A stretch of DNA of 64,000 nucleotides from Actinocatenispora comari (GCF_017312725.1 NZ_BOPO01000004.1:19551-83550), one strand, 5' to 3'; counted from the stretch's first letter, positions 17,252 through 25,121 are shown. The notes: a model not told the origin generated them from the letters alone. A program made the numbers and translations.

Positions 17252-17415
17252 CCGGCGACTCCGCCGACCGGTGGTGCCCGCGACTCGGCACCCCGGCGAC
17301 TCCGCCGACCGGTGGCGCCCGCGACTCGGCACCCCGGCGACTCCGCCGACCGGTGGCGCCCGCGACTCGGCACCCCGGTGGCTCCGCCGTACCGGTGCGC
17401 CGGCCGCTCCGGTGA
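17252..17415. repeat. 41-bp tandem repeat, four copies
   Basis: Units start at 17252, 17293, 17334 and 17375; the middle ones are nearly identical and the last has diverged. Each contains GGCGACTCCGCCGACCGG. The array lies just upstream of the deaminase gene on its promoter side, in the 368-base gap before the TetR gene. The reverse strand 13-mer GGTCGGCGGAGTC also occurs in the repeat inside the gene at 18685. Confidence 0.9.
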
Positions 17416-17510
17416 CTCCGCCGCAGCTGCCGCGCGGCGTGGCGCCGCGGGTCGGCCGCTCGCCGATCATGCCACGGCTCGGTCCGGCGCGACGAGCGCC
17501 CCGCAGCCAG

Positions 17511-17540
17511 TTTGAGCGGTCGCTCAAATTCTGCTACGGT
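17511..17540 (+). promoter_or_regulatory. TetR promoter and operator
   Basis: TTGAGC (17512-17517), 17 bases, TACGGT (17535-17540) form a promoter. The -35 lies within the palindrome TTTGAGCGGTCGCTCAAA (17511-17528; 8-base arms, 2-base centre). This predicts autoregulation of the operon by the TetR protein at 17574. Confidence 0.75.
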
Positions 17541-17573
17541 GCCTGCTGACCAGGGGCGAAGGGAAGGCGGAGG

Positions 17574-18206
17574 ATGGCGGACACCCGGACCAAGCTGATG
17601 GACGCGGCGCTGCGGGTGCTGGGCGACCGGGGCGTCGCGGCCGCCTCCGCGCGGGTCATCGCCACCGAGGCCGGGGTCAACCAGGCGTTGGTCTTCTACC
17701 ACTTCGGCACCGTCACCGAGCTGCTCGCGGCGGCCTGCGGCCGCGGCACCGAGGCGCGGGTGGCCGCCTACCGGGAGCGGTTCGCCGCGGTCGGCTCGCT
17801 TTCCGAACTGCTCGCCGTGGGCAGGGAACTGCACGCGCAGGAGCGCCGGCTCGGCAACGTCGCCGTGCTCGGCCAGGCGCTCGCCGGCGCGCAGGGTGAC
17901 CCGGCGCTGCGGCCGGCGGTCGCCGACGCCCTCGCGCGGTGGGTCGCCGAGCTCGACCAGGTACTGGCCCGGTTGCTCGCCGACAGCCCGCTCGCCGGCA
18001 TCGCCGACAGCACCGGCATCGCCCGGGCCGTCGCCGCCGCGTTCATCGGCCTGGAGCTGTACGAGGGGGTCGACGCGGCCGCCGCCGACGACGCGTTCGC
18101 CGCGCTGGAACGGCTCGCCGTGCTCGCCGAGGTGGTCGACGACCTCGGCCCGGTCGCCCGCCGGGCGCTGCGCTCCCGGCTGCGCCGCGCCGGAGCCCCG
18201 ACATGA
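17574..18206 (+). CDS. TetR-family transcriptional regulator
   Basis: 210 residues. The N-terminal helix-turn-helix (about 8-55) includes SARVIATEAGVNQALVFYHFG; the C-terminal helices form the ligand pocket and dimer interface. It is the first gene of a six-gene operon; its stop overlaps the start of the DoxX-like gene. A palindrome over its promoter suggests it controls the whole operon in response to an unknown ligand, perhaps a lipid or metabolite of the downstream enzymes. Confidence 0.93.
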   Translation: MADTRTKLMDAALRVLGDRGVAAASARVIATEAGVNQALVFYHFGTVTELLAAACGRGTEARVAAYRERFAAVGSLSELLAVGRELHAQERRLGNVAVLGQALAGAQGDPALRPAVADALARWVAELDQVLARLLADSPLAGIADSTGIARAVAAAFIGLELYEGVDAAAADDAFAALERLAVLAEVVDDLGPVARRALRSRLRRAGAPT

Positions 18207-18688
18207 CCCGCCCGGAACCCGCGGAAGCCCTCCCCGTACCGTGGCGCGACCCACCCGGCGGCCGGGAAGGCGTGCTGCCTCGGGACGCCTCCGCGCGGTG
18301 GTACGCCGGGGCGCACCGGATCGCGGCCGCGGCGGTGGCGCTGGTCTGGTGGTACGAGGGGATCTGGGACAAGATCCTCGCCGGCAGTGCCGACCAGCGG
18401 GCGATCGTGGCCTCGGTGCCGTGGCTGCCGACCGCCCTGGTGCCCGACGCGGTGCTCGCGATCGGTGTCGCCGAGGTCGGGCTCGGGCTCTGGGTGCTGA
18501 CCGGGGCCCGGCCGCGGCTCGCCGCACTGGCGCAGACCGTGGCGCTGGTCGCGTTCAACGCCGGCGGCCTGCTGTTCGGCCACCGGTACCTGTCCCAGCC
18601 GGCGCCGATGCTCGCCCGCAACCTGGCGTTCCTCGCGCTGGGCTGGCTGGTTGCGCTGTCCGCCAGGCGATCCGGGCGGCGACCGTGA
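18203..18688 (+). CDS. DoxX-like four-helix membrane protein
   Basis: 161 residues. After a 35-residue polar N-terminus come four membrane helices; WWYEGIWDKIL after the first and the GVAEVGLGLWVL repeat are typical of DoxX-like proteins. Function is unknown; members often sit with redox or lipid-modifying enzymes. It overlaps the TetR gene (ATGA) and the next gene (GTGA), so it is translationally coupled on both sides. Confidence 0.8.
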   Translation: MTRPEPAEALPVPWRDPPGGREGVLPRDASARWYAGAHRIAAAAVALVWWYEGIWDKILAGSADQRAIVASVPWLPTALVPDAVLAIGVAEVGLGLWVLTGARPRLAALAQTVALVAFNAGGLLFGHRYLSQPAPMLARNLAFLALGWLVALSARRSGRRP

Positions 18689-19863
18689 CCGGCGGTACCG
18701 CCTGGCGGGCGGGGCGGTTGACGCCGGGCTGGGGCGCTCGGCTGGTGTTCGGGCACATGTACGAGGATCCGCGGGTGGAGCTGGCGGCGTTCCCGCCCGG
18801 GTCCCGGGTGCTCGCGATCGCGTCGGCCGGCGACACCGTCGCGGCGCTGGCCGCCGCCGGACACCGGGTGACCGCCGTGGACCTCAACCCGATCCAGCTG
18901 CGGTACGCGGCGGGCCGGCTCGCCGGCGCACCGCCCCGGCGTGGCCAGGCCGAACGGCTGCTCGCCGCCGGACGCGACGTGCTGCGCACCGTCGCACCGG
19001 CCTGGCGCCCGGCCCGGCTGGCCCCGTTCCTGCGGCTGACCGACCCGGCCGACCAGATCGCCTGGTGGGACGAGTACCTGGACCGGAGCGCGCTGCGGCT
19101 GCTGCTGCGCCCGCTGCGGCACGCGGCGCTCGTGGTCCGCCCCGGGCTCGCCGCCGCGGTACCGGACCGCTTCGACGCGGTGTTGCGGGATCGGTTGCGC
19201 GACGGGCTGTCCCGGCACCCGAACGCGACCAACCCGTACCTGCGCCGGCTGGTCCTCGGGCCGGGCCCCGGTGGTCCGGGCAGGCAGGGTGCGGCCCGCA
19301 AGCCCGACGCTGCCGCCGATCCCGGCCGACCCGGCGGACTCGACCATCCTGGTGGGGATCGGAGCGCGGTACCGGCCGGTTCGGCGGAATCCGCAGGAAC
19401 GCCAGGGTCGGCGGGGGCGGTGGCACTCGCCGGAACGCCGGGGTCGGCGGAGTCCCTCGGAACGCCGGGAACGGCGGAGTCCCTCGGAACGCCGGGAACG
19501 GCGGCATCCGTCGGAACGCCGGGGTCGGCAGCGGTATCTCCCCGAACGGCGGGGGCGGCGGGGGCGGCTGCCGGCACGGGCGGCGTACGGTTCGTGCTCG
19601 CCGATGTGGTCGAGCAGTTGCGCGCCGGCCCGGCCGGCCGGTACGACGGGGTCACGCTGTCCAACGTCGCCGACGGTACGACCGTCCACTTCAGACGGCG
19701 GCTGGTCGCCGCGCTGCGGCACGGGGTCCGGCCCGGCGGGCCGGTGGTGCTGCGCGGTTTCGGCGCCACGGGCCCGCTCGATGCCGACCTCGGCTGGCGG
19801 GACCGGACCGAGGTGGACCGCTGCCCGCTGTGGGGCACCGTGTCGGTGGGGACGGTGCGATGA
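18685..19863 (+). CDS. DUF3419 family protein (BtaA-like SAM-dependent aminocarboxypropyl transferase)
   Basis: 392 residues. LVFGHMYEDPRVEL, SRVLAIASAGDTVAALAAAG and VTAVDLNPIQLRYAAGRL match the SAM-binding start of DUF3419, and LSNVADG with the RPGGPVVLRGFG strand matches its C-terminal end. The family prototype BtaA transfers the 3-amino-3-carboxypropyl group of SAM to diacylglycerol to begin betaine-lipid synthesis. Between NPYLRRLVLGP and VRFVLADVVEQL lies a roughly 115-residue low-complexity insert containing five GTPGSAESL-type repeats. The downstream methyltransferase would fit an N-methylating second step. Activity on lipid is inference. Confidence 0.75.
   Translation: MTGGTAWRAGRLTPGWGARLVFGHMYEDPRVELAAFPPGSRVLAIASAGDTVAALAAAGHRVTAVDLNPIQLRYAAGRLAGAPPRRGQAERLLAAGRDVLRTVAPAWRPARLAPFLRLTDPADQIAWWDEYLDRSALRLLLRPLRHAALVVRPGLAAAVPDRFDAVLRDRLRDGLSRHPNATNPYLRRLVLGPGPGGPGRQGAARKPDAAADPGRPGGLDHPGGDRSAVPAGSAESAGTPGSAGAVALAGTPGSAESLGTPGTAESLGTPGTAASVGTPGSAAVSPRTAGAAGAAAGTGGVRFVLADVVEQLRAGPAGRYDGVTLSNVADGTTVHFRRRLVAALRHGVRPGGPVVLRGFGATGPLDADLGWRDRTEVDRCPLWGTVSVGTVR
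19396..19539 (+). repeat. In-frame 27-bp minisatellite inside the DUF3419 gene
   Basis: GGAACGCC starts units at 19396, 19432, 19459, 19486 and 19513. The last four are 27 bases apart and the first spacing is 36, all multiples of three. The product is a Gly-Thr-Pro-Gly-Ser/Thr-Ala linker within an otherwise conserved enzyme. Confidence 0.9.
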
Positions 19864-20621
19864 TCGAGCGACTGCGCCGGCACCCGATCCCGATGGCGAC
19901 CCGGTTCGGCCACTCCGTCGTCCTCACCTACGCCCTTCCGGCCGCCGTGCTCGCCCCGCTGCTGCCCACCGGGCTGCGCCTCGACACGTACCGCGGGGTC
20001 GGTTTCGTCGCCGTCGGCGTGGTGTCGACCCGGCGGCTGCGGCCCGCGCGGCTGCCGGCCCGGTTCGGTCTGGACGCGGTACTGGTCGGCTACCGCATCA
20101 TGACGAGGTTCGCCACCCCGGGCGGCCGCACCATGCGCGGCCTGTACGTGCTGCGCAGCGACACCGACCGCCGGCTGTTGCGGTTCGGCGCGAACGCCCT
20201 CACCCGCTACCGTTACCACCGGGCGCGGATCCTCGACACCAGTACCGACGCCGAGGTGCGGGTCGATGTGTCCACGGTGGACGGTCGTGGCGATCTGGTG
20301 CTGCGGGCCGACGTCCGGGCCGAGGCCGGGCTGCCCGCGGGCTCACCGTTCGCCACCATGGCCGACGCCCGCCGGTTCGCCGGCCCGCTGCCGTACACGT
20401 TCGACCACGAGCCGGCGACCGGCTCGATCGTGGTGGTGAAGGCGTTCCGGTCCGCCTGGCGGCCGCGGCCGGTGACGGTCACCGTGCCACGGCCCGGGTT
20501 CCTCACCCACGGCCCGTTCACCGGTACCGCGCCGGTGCTGGCCAACGCGTTCCACGTCGCCGAGCTCGACTACGGCTGGCATCGCGGCCGCGCGCACGCG
20601 CCGGACGGGAGCCCGCGATGA
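19860..20621 (+). CDS. DUF2071 family protein (YqjF-like)
   Basis: 253 residues starting MIERLRRHPIPMATRFGHS. The family has an acetoacetate-decarboxylase-like beta-barrel of unknown activity. Characteristic points are LPTGLRLDTYRGVGFVAV, RGLYVLRSDTDRRL and PLPYTFDHEPATGSIVVVK. It overlaps its neighbours by four bases on each side, so it is a stable part of this operon. It may bind or isomerise a small acid or lipid head group; no catalytic residue can be assigned. Confidence 0.75.
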   Translation: MIERLRRHPIPMATRFGHSVVLTYALPAAVLAPLLPTGLRLDTYRGVGFVAVGVVSTRRLRPARLPARFGLDAVLVGYRIMTRFATPGGRTMRGLYVLRSDTDRRLLRFGANALTRYRYHRARILDTSTDAEVRVDVSTVDGRGDLVLRADVRAEAGLPAGSPFATMADARRFAGPLPYTFDHEPATGSIVVVKAFRSAWRPRPVTVTVPRPGFLTHGPFTGTAPVLANAFHVAELDYGWHRGRAHAPDGSPR

Positions 20622-21337
20622 GCACGACCGGGGTGCGCCGCATCGTCGCCTTCAACTGGCCGAAGTACGCCGCCGCCGCGCTGCTCGCCGCCGGCGCCAC
20701 CGCGGTCTCCGGCCGGCTGCCGGTGCTGCCGCGTCGCGCGCTGCGGGCCGGCGCCGCGCTCACCGCCGCCGGTACCGCGGCGTCGCTGGCCGTGAGCTGG
20801 TGGGTCTACGACCGCTCCGCGCTGTACGACTGGGGTTGGCTGCACCCGCTGCTGCCTGCCTCGCCGCACCGGTACGCCGTGGTCACCACCGGGCTGGACG
20901 AGGTGAGCGCTGCGCTGCGGCGACACCATCCGACCGCGCGCGGTGTCGTGCTGGACTGCTACCGGGACACCGTGACCGGCTCGATCCGCCGGGCGCACCG
21001 GTCCGGCGACGCCGGCTGGCCGTGCCGGCACGACGCGCTGCCGCTCGCCACCGGCAGCCTGGACGCGGTGGTCACCGCGATCGCCGCGCACGAGCTGCGC
21101 CGACCGGCGCAGCGCGCCGCGTTCTATGCCGAGGTGGCCCGGGTGCTGCGGCCGGGTGGCCGGCTCGTCGTGGTCGAGCATCCGCGCAACGCGGCGACCA
21201 TCGCGGCGTTCGGGCCCGGCGCCTGGCACTTCCACCCGCGCCGCGCCTGGCTGCGGCCGGCCGGCCCGGCCGGGTTGCGGCTGGTCGGCGAGCGGGCGAT
21301 GACACCGTTCGTGCGCGGCTGGGCGTTCCGCCGGTGA
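20618..21337 (+). CDS. Membrane-anchored class I methyltransferase-like protein
   Basis: 239 residues. One or two N-terminal membrane helices (about 18-60) precede a methyltransferase-11-like domain with DALPLATGSLDAVVTAIAAHEL and EVARVLRPGGRLVVVEHPRN. The glycine-rich SAM loop is degenerate (VVTTGLDEVSAALRR), so activity is uncertain. The membrane anchor and position after a BtaA-like gene suggest it modifies a membrane-bound product. The last codons (MTPFVRGWAFRR) are echoed twice in the following noncoding bases. Confidence 0.75.
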   Translation: MSTTGVRRIVAFNWPKYAAAALLAAGATAVSGRLPVLPRRALRAGAALTAAGTAASLAVSWWVYDRSALYDWGWLHPLLPASPHRYAVVTTGLDEVSAALRRHHPTARGVVLDCYRDTVTGSIRRAHRSGDAGWPCRHDALPLATGSLDAVVTAIAAHELRRPAQRAAFYAEVARVLRPGGRLVVVEHPRNAATIAAFGPGAWHFHPRRAWLRPAGPAGLRLVGERAMTPFVRGWAFRR

Positions 21338-21431
21338 GCGCGCCGGCAGCGGCACCGATCGTGCGCGGTCGGGGGCTCCGCTGATGATCGCACCGACACT
21401 TCGCGGCTGGGTGTTGCGCCGGTGATCGCGC
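21300..21431 (+). repeat. Decayed threefold repeat spanning a gene end
   Basis: The 3' end of the methyltransferase gene, with GTGCGCGGCTGGGCGTTCCG and a stop, is repeated in weakened form near 21353 and 21391, the last copy running into the start of the next gene (GTTGCGCCGGTGATCGCG). It looks like an old tandem duplication of a stop/start junction. Confidence 0.55.
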
Positions 21432-21841
21432 TGGCGCTGCGCGCCGTCGGCGCGCTCCTGGTGCTGCTGGGCCTCGCCCACCTGGCCCTGCCGTACGGGC
21501 TGGGCTGGCTGCGGGAGTTCACCGCACTGACCCCGCTGACCCGACGGATCATGCACCTGCACACCGGCTTCATCGGCCTCGCCTGCGTACTGGGCGGGCT
21601 GCCGCCGCTGCTGCTGACCGGCGACCTGCTCGCCGGCGGGCAGCTCGCGGCCGCGATCCTGGCCGGCGAGTGCGTGTTCTGGGGCGCCCGCTGGCTCTGC
21701 CAGTTCGCCGCGTTCACCCCGTCGATCTGGCGCGGTTCCCGGCTGCGTACCGCCGGGCACCTCGGCTTCGCCGTGCTGTGGACCGGCATCACCGCGACGT
21801 TCGCCACCGCACTGGTCGCCGCCGTGGCGGGACCCGGTTAG
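21422..21841 (+). CDS. Small four-helix membrane protein
   Basis: 139 residues with four hydrophobic helices (about 4-22, 45-65, 72-95, 112-135) and polar motifs LTRRIMHLHTGF and ECVFWGARWLCQF. I do not recognise the family. It is the last gene of the TetR-led operon, 84 bases after the methyltransferase. A GTG start is used because nothing better is in frame; there is no clear ribosome site. A transporter subunit or membrane scaffold for the upstream enzymes is possible. Confidence 0.6.
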   Translation: MIALALRAVGALLVLLGLAHLALPYGLGWLREFTALTPLTRRIMHLHTGFIGLACVLGGLPPLLLTGDLLAGGQLAAAILAGECVFWGARWLCQFAAFTPSIWRGSRLRTAGHLGFAVLWTGITATFATALVAAVAGPG

Positions 21842-21881
21842 GCTTCGCCTCCGGCGGTACGAGCGTGGGAGCGAGGGGTCG

Positions 21882-22895
21882 ATGGCGAAGCGGGTGGCGA
21901 CGGGGGTACTGCTGGGTCTCGCGATCGGCGACGCGATGGGATTCCCGACCGAGTTCAACGACGTCGCCCGGATCACCGCGAAGTGCGGGCCGTGGCGCGA
22001 GATGGCACTGCCGCTGCAACGCGGCACCGCGTACGTCAGCGACGACACCCAGATGACGCTCGCGCTGGGCGAGGCGCTGCGCGAGGCGACCGCGACCGGC
22101 CCGCTGACGGCGGCGCGGCTGGAACCACCGGCCCGCGCGCACTTCCTCGACTGGTGGGCGTCCCCGGACAACGACCGCGCGCCCGGCGCGACCTGCCTGC
22201 GCGCCTGCGAGAACCTCAGCCGCGGCGGTCGCTGGCAGGCGGCGAGCCAGCTCGGCTCGAAGGGGTGCGGCGCCAACATGCGGGTCGCGCCGGTCGCGCT
22301 GGTGCCGGGGCTCGATCCGGCGCAGCGCTCCGGCGCGGCCCAGTTGCAGTCCGCGCTCACCCACGGGCATCCCACCGCGCTCGCCGCGAGCGACCTGACG
22401 ATGCACGCGGTCTGGCTGCTCGCGCACGGCACCGGGCCCGCCGAGCTGGTGGGCCGGCTGCGCGAGTACGCCGCGGCGGGCCGGTCGATCTACCGGGCCG
22501 ACTGGCTGGGTGATCTCGCCGACCACGGCCACGACCCGGATCCGGGGTCGTTCGTCGCCCGCGGCTTCGACGAGTGCCTCGCCGCGCTGGACCGGCTCGA
22601 CGCCGCGCTCGCCGCACCGGACCCGGATGCCGACCCGTGCCTGGCCACCGGCGCCGGCTGGATCGCCGAGGAGGCGCTCGCCACCGGGCTGTACTGCTTT
22701 CTCCAGCTCGCCGACGACCCGCCGGCGGTGGTCCGGCGCGCGGCGTACTCGTCCGGCGACTCCGACTCGATCGCCGCGCTGGCCGGCGCCTTCGCCGGCG
22801 CGTACCACGGCGCCGACGGCTGGCCGGCCGACTGGGCTGCGGCGATCGAGTACCGCGAGCGGTTGCTCGCCCTCGGCGCGGCCTGGGACGCCTGA
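21882..22895 (+). CDS. ADP-ribosylglycohydrolase family protein
   Basis: 337 residues of the DraG/ARH fold. Metal-binding motifs are intact: YVSDDTQMTLALGEAL near the N-terminus, KGCGANMRVAPVAL in the middle and SSGDSDSIAALAGAFAGA near the end; these residues hold the two Mg ions that position the ADP-ribose. It removes ADP-ribose from proteins or cleaves related nucleotides in the cytoplasm. It is a single gene with its own start region (GCGAGGGG before the ATG), followed by a terminator. Confidence 0.9.
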   Translation: MAKRVATGVLLGLAIGDAMGFPTEFNDVARITAKCGPWREMALPLQRGTAYVSDDTQMTLALGEALREATATGPLTAARLEPPARAHFLDWWASPDNDRAPGATCLRACENLSRGGRWQAASQLGSKGCGANMRVAPVALVPGLDPAQRSGAAQLQSALTHGHPTALAASDLTMHAVWLLAHGTGPAELVGRLREYAAAGRSIYRADWLGDLADHGHDPDPGSFVARGFDECLAALDRLDAALAAPDPDADPCLATGAGWIAEEALATGLYCFLQLADDPPAVVRRAAYSSGDSDSIAALAGAFAGAYHGADGWPADWAAAIEYRERLLALGAAWDA

Positions 22896-22910
22896 CCCTC
22901 GGCCCGCCCC

Positions 22911-22941
22911 GAGCCACGACCGTCCACACCGGACGGTGCTC
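22911..22941. terminator. Terminator hairpin between convergent genes
   Basis: ACCGTCC (22919-22925), loop ACACC, GGACGGT (22931-22937) is perfect, and GAGC/GCTC extend it with a small bulge. It follows the glycohydrolase and faces the end of the HTH regulator. Confidence 0.6.
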
Positions 22942-23029
22942 GCGGATCCGCTGGGGCGGGCAACGGTGACCGGGGTTGCGCCGCCGGCGCGGGTGAGCGC
23001 CGCGGCGTGCGGTGCCGGGGCGGCGAGGT

Positions 23030-23725
23030 TCAGCGGCGCGGGCTGAGCTCGACGCAGCAGCCGCCGTCCGCCGGTGGGGTCAGCGTCGCGGTGAGGCTGT
23101 CCGCCTCGACCCCGGCGAGGATCCCGGCGATGAACGCGTGATTGATCGCGCAGACCAGCTCCGGCGCCCGGTCGGTCAGCGGATGGAACGGGCAGTTGCG
23201 CAGCCGCAGGCTGCTCGGCGTCGGCCGGACCGGCTCGTAGCCGTAGCGGGCGAGCAGCTGCGCGGCGAGGTGCAGGGCCCGCTCGGCGCCGAGCCGGCCG
23301 GGACGCCGCTCGGCCCGTACCGCCGCGCCGAGCTCGACGCCGCGCCGGTGCGCGACCCGGGTCGCGGCCTCGACGGAGCCACCCGGGCCGGGCTCCGCCA
23401 GCACCGCGTCGAGCAGGATCGTGGCGAGCAGGTCGTGCTGCCGGGCCGGGATGTTGATCCGCACCTCGACGTCGGTCGGCTCGTACACCTTCGGGCGGCG
23501 GCCGACCCGCGGCTGGTCCGCGGCGTCCTGGTCGCGCACCCGCAACAGGCCGGTCGCGACCAGCTTGTCCAGGTGGAACGCGGCCAGCTTGCGGGAGATG
23601 CCGACGGCGGCACCCGCCTGCTCCCGGGTCACCGGTCGGTGCTCGGCGCGGACGAAGGCGTAGATGCGGGCGCGCTGCTCGTCGTCGAGCGCGGCGACGG
23701 CCCGGACCGCCGGATCTGTGCTCAC
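23030..23725 (-). CDS. HTH transcriptional regulator with C-terminal cysteine cluster
   Basis: 231 residues: N-terminal winged helix of ArsR/DeoR type (about 15-85; VTREQAGAAVGISRKLAAFH), a linker with RRPKVYEPTD, and a C-terminal domain with NCPFHPL, ELVCAINHAF and GGCCVELSPR. Four cysteines and a His in this pattern resemble the metal- or Fe-S-sensing domains of SufR-like regulators. It diverges from folE, which it may control. The GTG at 23725 is chosen to keep the helix-turn-helix intact. Confidence 0.8.
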   Translation of the reverse strand: MSTDPAVRAVAALDDEQRARIYAFVRAEHRPVTREQAGAAVGISRKLAAFHLDKLVATGLLRVRDQDAADQPRVGRRPKVYEPTDVEVRINIPARQHDLLATILLDAVLAEPGPGGSVEAATRVAHRRGVELGAAVRAERRPGRLGAERALHLAAQLLARYGYEPVRPTPSSLRLRNCPFHPLTDRAPELVCAINHAFIAGILAGVEADSLTATLTPPADGGCCVELSPRR

Positions 23726-23790
23726 CAACTCACCGTAACTCCGATGAGCGTGTCCGAAAACCCATCGCCCGATAGATCTGCCACTCGCTC

Positions 23791-23820
23791 TTGACCTCGG
23801 CGCCAAATATGACCAAGACT
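23791..23820 (+). promoter_or_regulatory. Candidate folE promoter with inverted repeat
   Basis: TTGACC (23791-23796), 18 bases, AAGACT (23815-23820). Overlapping it, TCTTGACC (23789) and GACCAAGA (23811) form an imperfect inverted repeat that could bind the divergent Cys-containing regulator. Confidence 0.4.
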
Positions 23821-23845
23821 TGTTAGCGAAATGGAGAGGAGTCCG

Positions 23846-24448
23846 ATGACCACCACGAGCGGCGCACTGCGGGTCGTCAAGCAGCCGGAGGCGGGCCTGG
23901 ATCTCGCCGCGGCCGAGCGGGCCGCGGCGGACTTCATCGCGGCGCTGGGCGTCGACCTGGACGCCGAGAGCCTGCGCGACACCCCCGGCCGGATGGCCCG
24001 CGCCTATGCCGAACTGTTCACCCCCCGCCCGTTCGACCTGACCACGTTCCCCAACGACGAGGGGTACGACGAGCTGGTGCTGGCCCGTTCCATCCCGATC
24101 CGGTCGGTGTGCGAGCATCACCTGCTGCCGTTCGTCGGCGTCGCGCACGTGGGATACCTGCCGGGCACCCGGATCCTCGGGCTGTCCAAGCTGGCCCGGA
24201 TCGTGGAGCACTTCGCCTGCCGGCCCCAGGTGCAGGAACGGCTGACCAAGCAGATCGCCGACTGGCTGGACGAGCAGCTGCACCCGAAGGGGGTCGGCGT
24301 CGTCATCGACGCCGAGCACACCTGCATGACGCTGCGCGGCGTGCAGGCGACCGGCAGTACCACCGTCACCTCCACCTTGCTCGGCACGCTGCGGGCCGAC
24401 CCGCGCTCCCGCCAGGAGTTCTTCTCCCTGACCGGCGTGAACGGCTAG
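23846..24448 (+). CDS. folE: GTP cyclohydrolase I
   Basis: 200 residues. It converts GTP to 7,8-dihydroneopterin triphosphate, the first step to folate and other pteridines. CEHHLLPF (Cys89, His92) and EHTCM (Cys160) hold the catalytic zinc; ILGLSKLARIVE and QERLT are family signatures. The ATG at 23846 is preceded by AGAGGAG at good spacing; an in-frame ATG at 23831 has no such site. No other folate gene is nearby, so it may feed a pteridine cofactor or serve under the neighbouring metal-type regulator. Confidence 0.95.
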   Translation: MTTTSGALRVVKQPEAGLDLAAAERAAADFIAALGVDLDAESLRDTPGRMARAYAELFTPRPFDLTTFPNDEGYDELVLARSIPIRSVCEHHLLPFVGVAHVGYLPGTRILGLSKLARIVEHFACRPQVQERLTKQIADWLDEQLHPKGVGVVIDAEHTCMTLRGVQATGSTTVTSTLLGTLRADPRSRQEFFSLTGVNG

Positions 24449-24496
24449 CGATCAGGAACCGAGAAGCGGCCCGGTCGGCGTGATCGCGACGGGCAA

Positions 24497-24655
24497 CGGC
24501 GTGCCCCCGGGTACGGGATGCCGGCCTACGCCCGGGACGGCGCGGTGCCGTACTTCTTCCAGCCGGCGCAGAAGGTCAAGGCGCGCTACGCCACGCTCGG
24601 CTCACCGACAGGGCGATGCTGGACGACGGGTCGATGTGGCCCACCTCGTTCGCGC
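24497..24655 (+). pseudogene. DUF1801 (Fra/YdhG-like) gene remnant with frameshift
   Basis: Read in one frame, PGYGMPAYARDGAVPYFF and QPAQKVKARYATLG match the core of DUF1801 proteins. After CTCGGC the frame must shift (one base is missing, CTCACC where CTTCACC is expected) to continue TDRAMLDDGSMWPTSFALT, again the family consensus. The N-terminal part is absent, and the 3' part runs directly into the MarR coding sequence. This is a deletion remnant or a fusion junction. Confidence 0.65.
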
Positions 24656-25121
24656 TCACCGCGCGCGGCTGGCCGAGCTGGCCGAGTCGTTCGCGCTGAC
24701 CATGGCGCAGAACGGGATGCAGAAGGCGACCGCGCGGGTGCTGGCCGCGCTGGTGTTCAGCCCCGGGGCGACCATGACCGCCGGAGAGCTGGCCGAACAG
24801 CTGCGGCTCAGCTCCGGCTCGGTCTCCGGCGCGATCAAGCAGCTGACCCCGATCGGCCTGATCGAACGGGTGCCGGCACCCGGCAGCCGCCGCGACCACT
24901 TCCGGGTCCGCCGCGGCGCCTGGGCCACCCTGATGGGCGGGCAGAACGCCATCTTCGACGTCATGCAACGGGCCGCGCGGGACGGTATCGACACCGCCGG
25001 CGCCGACAGCGTCGCCGGCCGGCGCCTCGCCGAGATGCACGACTTCTACGGCTACCTGGCCACCGAGCTGCCCGCCCTCATCGACCGCTGGCACCAGCGG
25101 TACCACGGCGACGGCCGCTGA
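24636..25121 (+). CDS. MarR/GbsR-like transcriptional regulator
   Basis: 161 residues from the GTG at 24636. The winged helix is clear: MQKATARVLAALVFSP, MTAGELAEQLRLSSGSVSGAIKQL and VPAPGSRRDHFRV. The start is uncertain because the upstream 140 bases are the remnant of a DUF1801 gene and no good ribosome site is present; an ATG at 24699 would cut the first helix. A perfect palindrome lies just after the stop, ahead of the methyltransferase gene, and may be its operator. Confidence 0.8.
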   Translation: MAHLVRAHRARLAELAESFALTMAQNGMQKATARVLAALVFSPGATMTAGELAEQLRLSSGSVSGAIKQLTPIGLIERVPAPGSRRDHFRVRRGAWATLMGGQNAIFDVMQRAARDGIDTAGADSVAGRRLAEMHDFYGYLATELPALIDRWHQRYHGDGR

